61,126 nt of DNA from Oscillatoriales cyanobacterium CG2_30_40_61 (GCA_001873365.1 MNYZ01000071.1:1-61126), one strand, 5' to 3'. Positions 16,606 through 26,911 are shown, numbered from the stretch's first letter. Notes: generated by a model from the letters alone, not told the origin. Program-made: numbers and translations.

Positions 16606-17433
16606 ATGATGACTCCCAGTGAGTTAAATTACTATTATAAAGTGTTAGATCTCAAGCCTGGAGCTTCCTTAGAATTGGTGGATCAGGCCTATAAAGACTT
16701 AGCATTTATTTGGCATCCCGATCGCATTCCCGAAGAAAATCAACGATTAAGAAAAATCGCTGAGGAAAAACTCAAGGAAATTAATCAAGCTCGGGAAAAA
16801 TTGCGTTCTTTATTGCGTAAATCAAGTCCAAATTCAACTCAACATTCCTCAACTGTTTCCCGTTCAGAATCCAACTCCAGAGCCTCCTCAAATAGTACAG
16901 GAAATTCCTATACCTATCAAAAACCCTATTCTAACTATCAATCTTCTACCTATCAAAGCCGAGTAAAAACCTCGGAAAATAATAATTTTCAGCGTCCCCC
17001 AGCCAGTCAACCTCCGGTTACGCCAAAACCGCCAACTCCCCCCGCACCAACGCCTCCCCCCGCTAGACCGACGGAATTAAGTGGATTAAGTTTTAAAGGT
17101 GCGGACTTAAAAGAAAGGGATTTTTCTAGTCGCAATTTAAGCGGCGCGGACTTAACTGAAGCCGATTTAAGTGATGGGTTTCTGCATAAAGTTAATTTAA
17201 GTGCCGCCTGTTTATATAAGGCGAATTTGTTTAGGGCGAATTTTTTACAGGCTAATTTAACCTATGCTAATTTAAAAGAAGCTAATTTAATTGGAGCTGA
17301 TTTAAGTGGCGCTGATTTAAGATGTGCAGATTTAACCGGGGCCAAGGTAGGAATTGGGGATAAAATTATGGTGAAACTAACTGGAGCTAAATTAGAAGGT
17401 GCTATTTTACCCGATGGCAGTGTTCATATATGA
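16606..17433 (+). CDS. J-domain and pentapeptide-repeat protein
   Basis: A protein of about 275 residues starting at ATG 16606 (a TTG at 16591 is less likely). Residues ~8-70 are a DnaJ-like domain with an intact HPD motif (37-39, WHPDR). A Ser/Thr/Pro-rich linker follows, ending in PPTPPAPTPPP. The C-terminal ~110 residues are pentapeptide repeats (GADL, ANLK, ANLI, GADLSGADLRCADL) forming a right-handed beta-helix. Such fusions occur in cyanobacteria; the partner Hsp70 and target are unknown. Confidence 0.85.
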   Translation: MMTPSELNYYYKVLDLKPGASLELVDQAYKDLAFIWHPDRIPEENQRLRKIAEEKLKEINQAREKLRSLLRKSSPNSTQHSSTVSRSESNSRASSNSTGNSYTYQKPYSNYQSSTYQSRVKTSENNNFQRPPASQPPVTPKPPTPPAPTPPPARPTELSGLSFKGADLKERDFSSRNLSGADLTEADLSDGFLHKVNLSAACLYKANLFRANFLQANLTYANLKEANLIGADLSGADLRCADLTGAKVGIGDKIMVKLTGAKLEGAILPDGSVHI

Positions 17434-17550
17434 TTTTGGATATACCTAAAGAAATAACAATCACTTGAGGGGTGATTTCAGCTAATAGGTTTCTATAAAA
17501 GATTTTATAAAAAGTAATATGAAATCCCTAAATGTATGCTACATATTCTA

Positions 17551-17590
17551 CAAATTCCCCCCTTTTTAATGGGGGTTAGGGGGGATCATC
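17551..17590. repeat. Interspersed CCCCCC..GGGGGG palindromic repeat
   Basis: CCCCCCTTTTTAATGGGGGTTAGGGGGG-type sequence, related to copies near 40425-40545 and 55380-55430. It lies at the 3' end of livF and is probably a non-coding dispersed repeat. Confidence 0.6.
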
Positions 17591-17637
17591 TATAGCGTTA
17601 ATAACTAGATTTAATATAAGAGTCATTTTTCCACTTT

Positions 17638-18339
17638 TTAACCTAAATAGGCTTGTTTAACTCGTTCATCTATTAATAAATCAGAGGCTTTCCCGGTTAA
17701 GGTTAAATATCCAGCTTCTAAAACATAACCTCGATCCGCAATTTCTAAGGCTAAATGGGCATTTTGTTCTACTAATAAAATAGTAACACCGGATTGATTT
17801 AATTGACGAATTACCGAGAAGATTTCTCTAACAATTTGAGGGGCTAAACCTAAACTGGGTTCGTCTAATAATAATAACTGAGGACGACTCATCACCGCCC
17901 GGGCGATCGCTAACATCTGCTGCTCTCCACCGCTTAAAGTTCCTGCTAATTGATGTTTTCGTTCTGCTAATCGAGGAAAAATAATAAATTGTTTTTCAAT
18001 ATCTGCTTTAATTCCTAAGCGATCGCTGCGAGTATAAGCCCCTAATTCTAAATTAGTTAATATGGTTTGTTGAGCTAAAATTCGGCGCCCTTCTGGACTT
18101 TGGGCGATTCCCATTTTAACAACTTGATCGGGACGCAAATTGGTGATATCCTTTCCTTGATAAATAATTTTCCCTCGGCGGGGATTAATTAATCGAGAAA
18201 TGGTTTTTAAGGTGGTACTTTTTCCGGCTCCATTCGCTCCAATTAGAGTAACAATTTCCCCTTGATTAACAATAATATTAATCTCTTTTAATGCTTGAAT
18301 TGAACCATAATTAACCGATACTGTGACTAATTCTAACAT
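17638..18339 (-). CDS. livF: Branched-chain/neutral amino acid ABC ATPase, LivF type
   Basis: A 233-residue ATPase with Walker A GANGAGKST (34-42), signature LSGGEQQ, Walker B LLLLDEPSLGL and switch histidine region (VEQNAH). It has the LivF/NatE length and the C-terminal motif VKQAYLG. It is the last gene of the livHMGF operon, 3 bases after livG. Confidence 0.93.
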   Translation of the reverse strand: MLELVTVSVNYGSIQALKEINIIVNQGEIVTLIGANGAGKSTTLKTISRLINPRRGKIIYQGKDITNLRPDQVVKMGIAQSPEGRRILAQQTILTNLELGAYTRSDRLGIKADIEKQFIIFPRLAERKHQLAGTLSGGEQQMLAIARAVMSRPQLLLLDEPSLGLAPQIVREIFSVIRQLNQSGVTILLVEQNAHLALEIADRGYVLEAGYLTLTGKASDLLIDERVKQAYLG

Positions 18340-18342
18340 AAT

Positions 18343-19122
18343 TTATTCATCTCCTAAATAGGCTTCAATTACCGCCGGATTATTTCTCACAATTTCCGGT
18401 TCTCCTAAAGCAATTAGTTTTCCAAAGTCTAACACCGCAATGCGATCGCATAACCCCATCACTAACGGAACATGATGTTCAATTAAAATTACTGTTAATT
18501 GAAATTGATCTCGAATTTTTCTAATTAAATCACTGAGTTCTTTTTTCTCACTGGGGTTCATTCCCGCCGCGGGTTCATCTAATAGTAACAATTTCGGTTC
18601 TAAGGCTAAAGATCGAGCAATTTCTAAGCGTCGTTGGTCGCCATAGGCAAAATTACAAGCTTTTTGTTCCGCCCGTTCTAATAATCCAAATATATCTAAT
18701 AATTCCCTGGCTTTTTGATAGTTTTCCTGTTCAATTTGTACCCCTTTAGGTAAGCCTAAAACCCCTGAAATTAGATTAGATTGATTATGGATATGACGAG
18801 CAATAACAACGTTTTCCAACGCCGATAAATTGCCAAATAATCGGAGATTTTGGAAGGTTCTGGCGATGCCTTTTTCAGCAATTTGATAGGGTTTTAATTG
18901 AGTAATAGAATTTTTTTGATAAATCAATGATCCTTGAGAGGGAGGAATTAACCCGGTAATTAAATTAAATAAGGTGGTTTTTCCCGCCCCATTAGGGCCA
19001 ATTAAACCAAATATTTCTTGATCTTGAACTGAAAAGGAAACCCGATCAACGGCTAATAATCCTCCAAAATATCGGGTTAAACCTTGGACTTCTAAAATGG
19101 GTTTTAATATTAATGAACTCAT
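18343..19122 (-). CDS. livG: Branched-chain/neutral amino acid ABC ATPase, LivG type
   Basis: A 259-residue ATPase with Walker A GPNGAGKTT (42-50), the LivG-specific signature YGDQRRLEIARSLA and Walker B LLLLDEPAAGMNP. This corresponds to NatA of the cyanobacterial N-I system. It lies 3 bases after livM and 3 bases before livF. Confidence 0.93.
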   Translation of the reverse strand: MSSLILKPILEVQGLTRYFGGLLAVDRVSFSVQDQEIFGLIGPNGAGKTTLFNLITGLIPPSQGSLIYQKNSITQLKPYQIAEKGIARTFQNLRLFGNLSALENVVIARHIHNQSNLISGVLGLPKGVQIEQENYQKARELLDIFGLLERAEQKACNFAYGDQRRLEIARSLALEPKLLLLDEPAAGMNPSEKKELSDLIRKIRDQFQLTVILIEHHVPLVMGLCDRIAVLDFGKLIALGEPEIVRNNPAVIEAYLGDE

Positions 19123-19125
19123 TGG

Positions 19126-20088
19126 TTAACCCTTAACTGATTGTTTTTTTGAGAGTCCCCGCAAAGGATTTTTTCGAGCGATTTTGTTTAATAATTCGGG
19201 AGTAATTAAACCTTGAGGATAAAAAATTGAACCCAAAACCAATAATACCCCAAAAATAATTAAACGTCCTTCCCGTAGGAATTGGGCTAACCAAAAGGGT
19301 AAACCACTAATTTCTCCGATTCCCCGTAAAACTTCCGGTAAAGCGGTGAGAATAATTCCCCCTAAAACTGGCCCCCAAAAGGTTCTTGACCCGCCAATTA
19401 AAACAAAAGCTAAATAAATAATACTACTATCAAAAGTGCCTTGACGAGCATTCCAAGTATTGAGAAAATGGGCGCTAATAGTTCCCACTAATCCCGCTAA
19501 AATTGCTCCCATGGTAAAGGATAACACCTTATAATAGGTCGGATTAACCCCCATAGAATCGGCGGCTAATTCATCTTCTCGAATCGCACTAAAAGCGCGT
19601 CCGGCTTTGATTTTTTCTAATCGGTATAAAAATACCATACTCAGAATTAATAGGGGAATTGCTACCCATAAATATTCCAGGGGCGTTGTAAAGGGTTGGG
19701 GAATCCCAAAGATACCAACCGCTCCCCCGGTAATCTCTAAATTCAAAGCTAAAACCCGTAAAATCTCGACTAAAGCAATAGTTGAAATAGCCAGGTAAAT
19801 TCCCCGTAATCGAAGTACCGGGATTCCTAATCCCACTGCTAAAATAGCAGAAATTAGGGCGGTAATCAAGAGTTCTAAGCATAAAAAATGTAAAGGAAAA
19901 ATAGTTCCTGTGAATTTAAAAACCTGAGTTGATAAAATCGCGGCAATATAACCCCCTAACGCATAAAATCCAGGGGTGGCTAAGGAGAGTTGACCCGCCA
20001 TTAAGGGTAAATAAACGGATAACCCTAAAATCGCTCCAAATAACATCGAAACCAGTAAAAAACCATAGGTGTTGAAAAAATTAATCAT
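19126..20088 (-). CDS. livM: Branched-chain/neutral amino acid ABC permease, LivM type
   Basis: A 320-residue permease with about nine hydrophobic segments and the LivM EAA-like loop (GRAFSAIREDELAADSMGVNP), plus LAFVLIGGSRTFWGPVLGG. It is too short for UrtC, which favours an amino-acid rather than a urea transporter. It lies 8 bases after livH. Confidence 0.92.
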   Translation of the reverse strand: MINFFNTYGFLLVSMLFGAILGLSVYLPLMAGQLSLATPGFYALGGYIAAILSTQVFKFTGTIFPLHFLCLELLITALISAILAVGLGIPVLRLRGIYLAISTIALVEILRVLALNLEITGGAVGIFGIPQPFTTPLEYLWVAIPLLILSMVFLYRLEKIKAGRAFSAIREDELAADSMGVNPTYYKVLSFTMGAILAGLVGTISAHFLNTWNARQGTFDSSIIYLAFVLIGGSRTFWGPVLGGIILTALPEVLRGIGEISGLPFWLAQFLREGRLIIFGVLLVLGSIFYPQGLITPELLNKIARKNPLRGLSKKQSVKG

Positions 20089-20096
20089 GGAATTAA

Positions 20097-21047
20097 TTAT
20101 ACCTTTTGAATGCGTTTACGTCCTAATAATCCTTGGGGTCGAATTAATAGCATTATTAATAGAATTGCAAAGGAAATCGCATCTCGATAACCGGAAAAAT
20201 CGGCTGGGACAAAGGCTTCTGCTAATCCTAATAATAACCCCCCAATTACGGCCCCCGGAATACTTCCTAACCCCCCTAAAACAATCACGCCCAAACCTTT
20301 TAACCCGAAACTAATCCCAAAATAGGGCCCCGCAATACTCACACTAGACCCGACCAAAGTTCCGGCGAGTCCGGCTAAAAATCCACTAACAAAAAACGTT
20401 AATATAATAAACTGTTCCGGGTTAATTCCTAATAAGCTGGCGGTAATTTCATCCTCAGCCACCGCTTGTAAGGCTTTACCAATTTTAGTTCTATTGACTA
20501 AATAGGTTAATAAAGCTACGATTACCATAGAAACTGTAAAAATAATCACTTGAACACTTCTAATCATAATTGGTTTTGTGGCCGTACCAAAATTAATTGC
20601 TGCGGGAATATTACCATAAATATTATCAGCAAAGGTGTAAATTTCTGCCCCGACTAAATATTGAATTGTATTGACAATTACCACCGCAGCACCTAAACTG
20701 GAAACTAAGGTTAATAGGGGATCTGCTCCTCTAATTCTCAAGGGTTTAAAAGCTAATCTTTCTAAGACAATTGAGGCTAACCCGGCTAAAATACTCCCAA
20801 GAATTAAGGCGATAAAAAATGGGAATTGAAAGGGTAATTGTCCCTTGGCTAATAGGCCATTAAATCCAAATACGCCCCCGGATAAGATATAGGTAAAATA
20901 AGCCCCCAAGGTAAAAATAGCACCATGGGCAAAATTAATCACCCCTAAAATCGAAAAAACCAGGGTATAACCCAAGGCGAAAATAGCATAAACACTCCCA
21001 ATGGATAAACCATTTAAAAAGGACTGTAGGAAGAAATTAAAATCCAT
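20097..21047 (-). CDS. livH: Branched-chain/neutral amino acid ABC permease, LivH type
   Basis: A 316-residue permease with the LivH features NGLSIGSVYAIFALGYTLVFSILGVINFAHG, the loop KALQAVAEDEITASLLGINP and GLKGLGVIVLGGLGSIPGAV. It is the first gene of the minus-strand operon. No periplasmic binding protein is encoded upstream; a MITE copy and a restriction gene lie there instead, so the binding protein must be elsewhere. Confidence 0.92.
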   Translation of the reverse strand: MDFNFFLQSFLNGLSIGSVYAIFALGYTLVFSILGVINFAHGAIFTLGAYFTYILSGGVFGFNGLLAKGQLPFQFPFFIALILGSILAGLASIVLERLAFKPLRIRGADPLLTLVSSLGAAVVIVNTIQYLVGAEIYTFADNIYGNIPAAINFGTATKPIMIRSVQVIIFTVSMVIVALLTYLVNRTKIGKALQAVAEDEITASLLGINPEQFIILTFFVSGFLAGLAGTLVGSSVSIAGPYFGISFGLKGLGVIVLGGLGSIPGAVIGGLLLGLAEAFVPADFSGYRDAISFAILLIMLLIRPQGLLGRKRIQKV

Positions 21048-21069
21048 AATTGAATAATTATTAAATTAA

Positions 21070-21183
21070 CAGGACTTACGCACCCAACCCAAGAAACAGG
21101 GTTTTTGAGAGAATATTTGGGTTACAACGAAGTATTTTCACAAAAAAAACCCGTTTTCTCGATCATTATGCGTAAATGCTCCT
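21070..21183. mobile_element. MITE copy C, diverged
   Basis: The left end CAGGACTTACGCACCCAACC matches copies A and B. The right end is degraded (ATGCGTAAATGCTCCT). The interior keeps the AAGAAACAGGGTTTTT and AACCCGTTTTCTCG arms. It lies between livH and the restriction gene. Confidence 0.6.
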
Positions 21184-21242
21184 ATAATATACCTAAAGAT
21201 CATTCTATTTTGATCAATAGGTTTTGAGGCTAGGGGCGATTT

Positions 21243-24200
21243 ATGTCTAAACTTTTGATTAGTCAATATTATAATAACGTTGAACAAATTATTCAATATG
21301 GGGGAAGTCGCAAGGAAACTTCTATCCGCGTGGAGTTTCAAAACCTGTTAAATAACTATTGTAGAAGCAAGGATTTTATCTTAATTCCTGAGTTATAATA
21401 TAAGACAAAAAAGGGTAAAACAGTTATTCCTGATGGGACGATTAAAGATGCTCTCAGATTGGATTATGGTTATTGGGAAAGTAAGGATCAATATGATAAT
21501 TTAGATTTAGAAATTGAGAAAAAACTGGCGAAAGGTTATCCCGATGATAATATTTTATTTGAAGATTCCCAAACCGCCGTTTTAATTCAAGGAGGAGGGG
21601 AAATTCTGCGGGTATCGATGGGAGATGCGGAAGCATTGGATACCGCTATTAATGCTTTTATTAACTATTTACGTCCAGAAGTTCAGGATTTTCGGGACGC
21701 TATTAGCCATTTTCAAGAAGATTTACCAACTATTTTAACAACTTTGCGATCGCTAATTGATCAACAGTCTACTACTAATAAACCTTTTCAACAAGCAAGG
21801 GATAAATTTTGGCAAATTTGTCAAAAGTCTATTCACCCAGAAATTAGTTTAGAAGATATCCGAGAAATGATGATTCAGCATATCTTAACTGAAGATATCT
21901 TTATTAATATTTTCAATGAGTCCCAATTTCACCGAGAAAATAATATTGCTAGTCAGTTACAAGCGGTGATTGAAACCTTTTTCACCGGGGCGACCAAACG
22001 CAATACTTTAAGCACTATTGAGCGTTATTATGCAGTTATTCGACGCATCGCAGCTAATATTTATAACCATCACGAAAAGCAAAAATTCCTTAAAGCAGTT
22101 TATGAGAATTTCTATAAAGCGTATAACCCAAAAGCGGCGGATAAGTTAGGAATTGTTTATACTCCTAATGAAATTGTCCGGTTTATGATTGAGAGTACGG
22201 ATTATTTATTGCATAAACATTTTGGTAAAATTTTAGCAGATAAAGATGTAGAAATTTTAGATCCCGCCACGGGGACAGGAACATTTATTACCGAATTAAT
22301 TGAATATTTACCTAAAGCTCAATTACCCTATAAATACGAGCATGAAATCCATTGTAATGAAGTGGCGATTTTACCCTATTATATCGCTAACTTAAATATT
22401 GAGTTCACCTATCAGCAAAAAATGGGGAATTATGGAGAGTTTCATAATATTTGTTTAATGGATACTTTAGATCATACGGTTTTTGCGGATAAACAGTTAG
22501 ATTTATTCTCGATGACGGTGGAAAATACCGCTAGAATTAAACGACAAAATGATCGTAAGATTTCGGTTATTATGGGAAATCCTCCTTATAACGCTAAACA
22601 GGAAAATTTTAATCAAAATAATGCAAATCGTTATTATCAAGAAGTTGATAAACGAATTAAGGATACCTATATTAAATATGGGAAAGCTCAAAATCAAATT
22701 GTTATTTATGATATGTATACCCGTTTTATTCGGTGGGCGTCAGATCGATTAAGTCACAATGGTATTATTGCTTTTGTTTCCAATAATTCTTTTATTGATG
22801 CTTTAGCTTATGACGGTTTTAGGAAAGTTATTGCAGAAGAATTTAATGAAATTTGGATTATTGATACAAAAGGAAATGCTCGTAACAGTGGCGAAAGAAG
22901 AAGACAGGAAGGAGGTAATGTATTTAGTGATCAAATTAGAGTTGGTGTTGCGATTTATTTCTTGATTCGCAATAAAGATTTACAAGGATTCAAGATTTTT
23001 TATCATGCTTTTAATGATTATGGTAAAGCAGAGGAGAAAAAAGAATTTTTAGCTAAAAATAAATTGCAAAATATTGATTTTATTCACTATCAAGGAGATA
23101 AAAATAATAACTGGATTAATCAAACTGATAATAATTTTGATAGTTTATTACCGTTAATTGATAAAGAAGTTAAAAGCGGTAAAGCAGAAACCGCAGTGTT
23201 TAAAATATTTTCCAGAGGAGTTGTGACTCAACGGGATGAATGGGTTTATGATTTATCTTTAGAAAATTTAACCCAAAAAATAAAATATTTGATTAGTGTT
23301 TATCAAGAAACCTTAAAAGATAATGATTACAAAGATAAGTTTAGTGTTAAATGGGATCGAGAATTAACTAAGTATTTAGATAGAAAGATAAATAAATCTT
23401 TTCATCTTGAGCAAATAGTTGATAGTTTATACAGACCTTACTTTAAACAGTATTTTTATTTTGATAAAAATTTTATTGGAATGACTTATCAATGGTTTAA
23501 TATCTATAATAAAAAACATTTAGACAATAAATATATTACATTTAAAAGTTTTGGAAGTAATCGTCCCTTTAACTGTTTAGCAACGAATTGTATTGCTGAA
23601 CTTCATGTTACAGGTGCTAATCAATGTTTACCCTTATACTCTTATGATCAAGAAGGAAATCCCATTGATAATATTACCGAATGGGGTTTAACGCAATTTC
23701 AAACCCATTACAACGATAAAGATATTAAAAAAATTGATATCTTTCATTATACCTACGCTGTTTTACATAATCCCATCTATCAGCAAAAATACGAACAAAA
23801 CCTAAAACGGGATTTTCCCCGTATTCCCTTTTATGATAATTTTCAACAATGGGTAACTTGGGGAAAACAACTGATGGAACTTCATATTAACTATGAAACC
23901 ATTAACCCCTATCCCCTAACCCGGGTTAATAGTTCGGAAACCGAAATCACCAACCCCAAACCCAAATTAAAAGCCGATAAAATCAAAAATGAAATTATCC
24001 TTGATACCGTCACCACCTTAACGGATATTCCTAAAACCGCCTGGGAATATCGCTTAGGAAATCGTTCGGCGTTAGAATGGATATTAGACCAATATAAAGA
24101 GAAAAAACCCAAAGATGAAACTATTGCCAAACAATTCAATAATTATCGATTTGCGGACTATAAAGAACAGGTGATTAATCTATTAATGCGGGTTTGTACT

Positions 24201-24254
24201 GTTAGTATAGAAACGGTTAAGATTATTCAAGCTATGGAAATCGAGCAACATTAA
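21243..24254 (+). pseudogene. Type ISP/IIG-like restriction-modification gene with a nonsense codon
   Basis: Read through one stop, this is a 1003-codon gene. The N-terminus MSKLLISQYYNNVEQII is followed by a PD-(D/E)xK nuclease with PDG (63-65) and E79-x-K81 (YWESKD). A TAA at 21396-21398 (codon 52) interrupts it between PEL and YKTKKG. Downstream are adenine-N6 methylase motif I (LDPATGTGTF, about 340), motif IV NPPY (about 446) and a type ISP-like C-terminal specificity region (QEGNPIDNITEWGL, FHYTYAVLHNP). No helicase domain is present, unlike classic type ISP enzymes. Reinitiation at TTG 21459 would give a 931-aa product with the methylase but a partial nuclease. Confidence 0.85.
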
Positions 24255-24380
24255 TATATAGCAATTCTAAATAGGTTGTAACATTTTAATACTGATATGA
24301 AACAGTCAGAAGTATTATCCCTATTCCCCATTCCCAGATCCTTTAATTAATGTTACCTTACAAGGAACAGAGTCAAAAAA

Positions 24381-24400
24381 TGATAGTATATATGCTATCA
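24381..24400. promoter_or_regulatory. Palindromic operator before the PIN/RHH genes
   Basis: TGATAG-TATATATG-CTATCA: 6-bp inverted arms whose AT-rich centre resembles a -10 element, 7 bases before the toxin ATG. It is well placed for autoregulation by the RHH antitoxin. Confidence 0.5.
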
Positions 24401-24407
24401 TTAGCTT

Positions 24408-24830
24408 ATGTCTAGCAAACTTGTAATTGACACCAACGTTTTCGTTAGTGCCTTGATTAGCCCTTCTGGAGCAAGTCGCGCCGTACTTCGTGCCTGCTTG
24501 CAAGGGAAGTATCAACCCCTGATGGGAACAGCACTATTGATGGAGTATGAGTCAATCCTAGGGCGCTCGGAGGTGATGGCACGCTGCCCAATATCGAAAG
24601 CTGATATTGAAGTATTGCTTGCTGCTTTGATGTCGGTAAGTCAATGGGTTCAGGTTTATTATTTATGGCGACCGAACTTGAAAGATGAAGCGGATAATCA
24701 TCTAATTGAATTAGCGATCGCGGGCAATGCAGAGGCAATTGTCACCCAGAATATTAAGGATTTCCAGAGGGCTGAACTTCTCTTTCCCCAGCTTTCTATT
24801 ATTTCCCCTGAAGCATTGATTACGGAGTAA
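24408..24830 (+). CDS. PIN-domain toxin
   Basis: A 140-residue PIN RNase of the cyanobacterial 'PIN family toxin' type. The acidic metal ligands are recognisable in VIDTNVFVSAL (D8), the LMEYESIL glutamate and LKDEADNHLIELA. It is followed 7 bases later by an RHH antitoxin. RNA cleavage is expected from the family. Confidence 0.88.
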   Translation: MSSKLVIDTNVFVSALISPSGASRAVLRACLQGKYQPLMGTALLMEYESILGRSEVMARCPISKADIEVLLAALMSVSQWVQVYYLWRPNLKDEADNHLIELAIAGNAEAIVTQNIKDFQRAELLFPQLSIISPEALITE

Positions 24831-24837
24831 TTAGAAT

Positions 24838-25056
24838 ATGGCAACTTTAACGATTCGTTTACCTGATGACAAACATTTTCGCCTGAAGGCTTTAGCTGAA
24901 TCTCGCGGCATTAGTATCAATAAGCTTATGGAAGAATTATCAACCTTAGCGATCGCTGAGTTTGATGCTCAGACACGATTTCAAGCTTGGGCAATGCGGG
25001 GCGATGTGGTACAGGGTTTAGAAGTTTTGGATCGCTTGGATGCCTTAAATCGCTAG
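24838..25056 (+). CDS. Ribbon-helix-helix antitoxin
   Basis: 72 residues with an N-terminal RHH fold (ATLTIRLPDD, FRLKALAESRGISINKLMEEL) and a C-terminal toxin-binding tail. It is the partner of the PIN toxin directly upstream. Confidence 0.82.
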   Translation: MATLTIRLPDDKHFRLKALAESRGISINKLMEELSTLAIAEFDAQTRFQAWAMRGDVVQGLEVLDRLDALNR

Positions 25057-25078
25057 AGAGTCTGGTGAATATTATTGT

Positions 25079-25215
25079 TTGACCTCTCCCCCAGCCCCTC
25101 TCCTGCGAGGAGAGGGGAGAATTTTTGTTACTCTTAAATCAGAAATGGTATTTAGTAATATTAATTGCTCCTCCTTCCCTAGTATGGAAGGGGGTTGGGG
25201 GGTTAGGTCACAAAG
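25079..25215. repeat. Palindromic repeats between convergent genes
   Basis: CCCCTCTCCT (25095-25104) / AGGAGAGGGG (25108-25117) forms a tight hairpin followed by AGAATTTTTG, which can act as a terminator for the antitoxin gene. A second G-rich palindromic segment (CCTTCC..GGAAGGGGG) follows. Both are typical dispersed cyanobacterial repeats. Confidence 0.6.
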
Positions 25216-25240
25216 GTTTTTGGGAGAAGTTTTCCCCTAC

Positions 25241-25720
25241 CTATCCGCCATAATTCCATCCGGTACTGGCGAGGTTGAGAATTTCCGCTTCTTGATGAAC
25301 ACCCGCGGCGATGACTTCCCCGACAAATACCGTATGGTCGCCGTGTTCAACACAACCAACGACCTGACATTCCACATAACCTAGGGCGAGGGAAATAATC
25401 GGACAACCCGTTTCTCCTAAATAAAATTCGATGTCTTCAAATTTATTTCCGACTCGATGTTGGGGTTTAAAAAATTTCTGGGCGATGTCTTTTTGGCCTT
25501 CGCCGAGGAAACTGAGGGAGTACACACCACTGGTTTTAATCATGGCATGGGATTTAGAATCATTTTTAACACAGTTGACCACTAAGGGCGGTTCAAAGGA
25601 GGCTTGAGTCACCCAACTGGCGGTAAAACCATTGACTTCCTCTCCGTCTTTGACTCCACAAATATAGAGGGCGTGGGGAATTTTACGCAGAATTGTTTTT
25701 TTAGCGGCTTCGTCTAACAC
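25241..25720 (-). CDS. Flavin reductase-like FMN-binding protein
   Basis: A 159-residue stand-alone flavin_reduct domain. Family features are NGFTASWVTQASFEPPLV (flavin-binding loop), KNDSKSHAMI and the GDHTVFVGEV strand near the C-terminus. Related domains occur at the C-terminus of cyanobacterial flavodiiron proteins. It probably reduces or binds FMN with NAD(P)H; the partner is unknown. Confidence 0.85.
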   Translation of the reverse strand: MLDEAAKKTILRKIPHALYICGVKDGEEVNGFTASWVTQASFEPPLVVNCVKNDSKSHAMIKTSGVYSLSFLGEGQKDIAQKFFKPQHRVGNKFEDIEFYLGETGCPIISLALGYVECQVVGCVEHGDHTVFVGEVIAAGVHQEAEILNLASTGWNYGG

Positions 25721-25777
25721 AATGTTAATGGGATATTTAGTGGTTTTACAGAAATTAGTTTAGCAAAAAACTAGGAT

Positions 25778-26911
25778 TTAAAACGGCATTACCCCTAAAA
25801 CATAATCCCATTGATTCACAGAATGATTTTTGGTGATATCAAAAATTAGTCCGTCCTCCTCAGCTAAAACCTCCCGAATTTGGGGTAATTCCCCAATTTT
25901 ATTATAACTTAAAATAGTATAGAGTTTCTGATTTTTATAGATGGTTTCTCCCAGTTTAACATCAAATTCTATCATGCCTCCGGCGGGGGAATGATAGCGT
26001 TGAATTTTGTTTTTAGGGGTAAGATGAATCCGATGATTTGGGGTGGAAGCTAAGGGAAAATCTTCTAGGGATAAAATTCCTTTAGTCGCTAGATAATTTT
26101 TAATTCCCCTAATTCCTTTCTGCACAGATTCGGGATTCATTTCTAACCCCGAACCCAGTTCTAATGTCCAAGATTCTATCTCAAATCTAATATTTTTTCC
26201 CAGTTTAGCTAATTCCCGTTCTAGGGCTAACCAAGGCTTCATAAAGGCTTCATCAAAGGCATCTCCATCATAATCATTCATTAATATTCCCCTATCTAAT
26301 AGAAAGGCATTAGCACTTTCTTCTCGACTGTGGAAACAATATAAATAGTCGAGGGCGTTATTAGTTGAACTGTGTAAATCAATCACATAGTCAGCATCCA
26401 GGGCTAGGTTTTGGAGTTGATAGCGATAATAATTATTGTAGGAAACTCCGGGGGAACTTCTGATAGATTTAGCTAGTTGATGGAATTGATTTAAAAGAGT
26501 TTGACGATATTTTTCTTGAATTTCATCTATTTCTAAATTCTGATAATCTTCGGCAAATTCGCTAATATCTGCTCCAGTTTTTTCATAATCCCAAAAAATT
26601 CGATTCCAGTCTTTGCCATCATAGAGATTATATCTACCGGAAGAAAAATAATGCGATCGCTGATTCACCCCCAAGGGATTACAAACAGGAACTAATAAAA
26701 TTTCTCCGGTTAATTGAGTTTTATCTAAACTTATTAAAAAGTTAATTAAATCCTGAATAACCGCATTCCCACTAATTTCAGCCCCGTGTAAATTAGATTG
26801 TAAATAAACTTTTTTCCCTGGATTCTCGCCAGTAAACTGATAACTTTGAATAAATAATTGATCACCAGAAGCGAGTTGAATCAAGGGAATAGTTGAAATA
26901 TTAGGAATCAT
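25778..26911 (-). CDS. Succinylglutamate desuccinylase/aspartoacylase-family hydrolase
   Basis: A 377-residue M14-like zinc hydrolase. The zinc ligands are visible in QSNLHGAEISGN (HxxE) and in DYVIDLHSSTN (H). The catalytic Glu probably lies in FEIESWTLELGSG. The C-terminal ~70 residues form the usual beta-barrel domain. The substrate is unknown; it resembles AstE/AspA proteins rather than true carboxypeptidases. Confidence 0.82.
   Translation of the reverse strand: MIPNISTIPLIQLASGDQLFIQSYQFTGENPGKKVYLQSNLHGAEISGNAVIQDLINFLISLDKTQLTGEILLVPVCNPLGVNQRSHYFSSGRYNLYDGKDWNRIFWDYEKTGADISEFAEDYQNLEIDEIQEKYRQTLLNQFHQLAKSIRSSPGVSYNNYYRYQLQNLALDADYVIDLHSSTNNALDYLYCFHSREESANAFLLDRGILMNDYDGDAFDEAFMKPWLALERELAKLGKNIRFEIESWTLELGSGLEMNPESVQKGIRGIKNYLATKGILSLEDFPLASTPNHRIHLTPKNKIQRYHSPAGGMIEFDVKLGETIYKNQKLYTILSYNKIGELPQIREVLAEEDGLIFDITKNHSVNQWDYVLGVMPF

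Noticed and set aside
17638-21047. Urea transporter UrtBCDE
   Set aside because: The permeases (316 and 320 aa) are shorter than UrtB/UrtC, and no urtA or urease gene is adjacent.
21396-21398. TAA recoding or programmed readthrough
   Set aside because: No slippery site, stem or known recoding of TAA in cyanobacteria is visible; a nonsense mutation is simpler.
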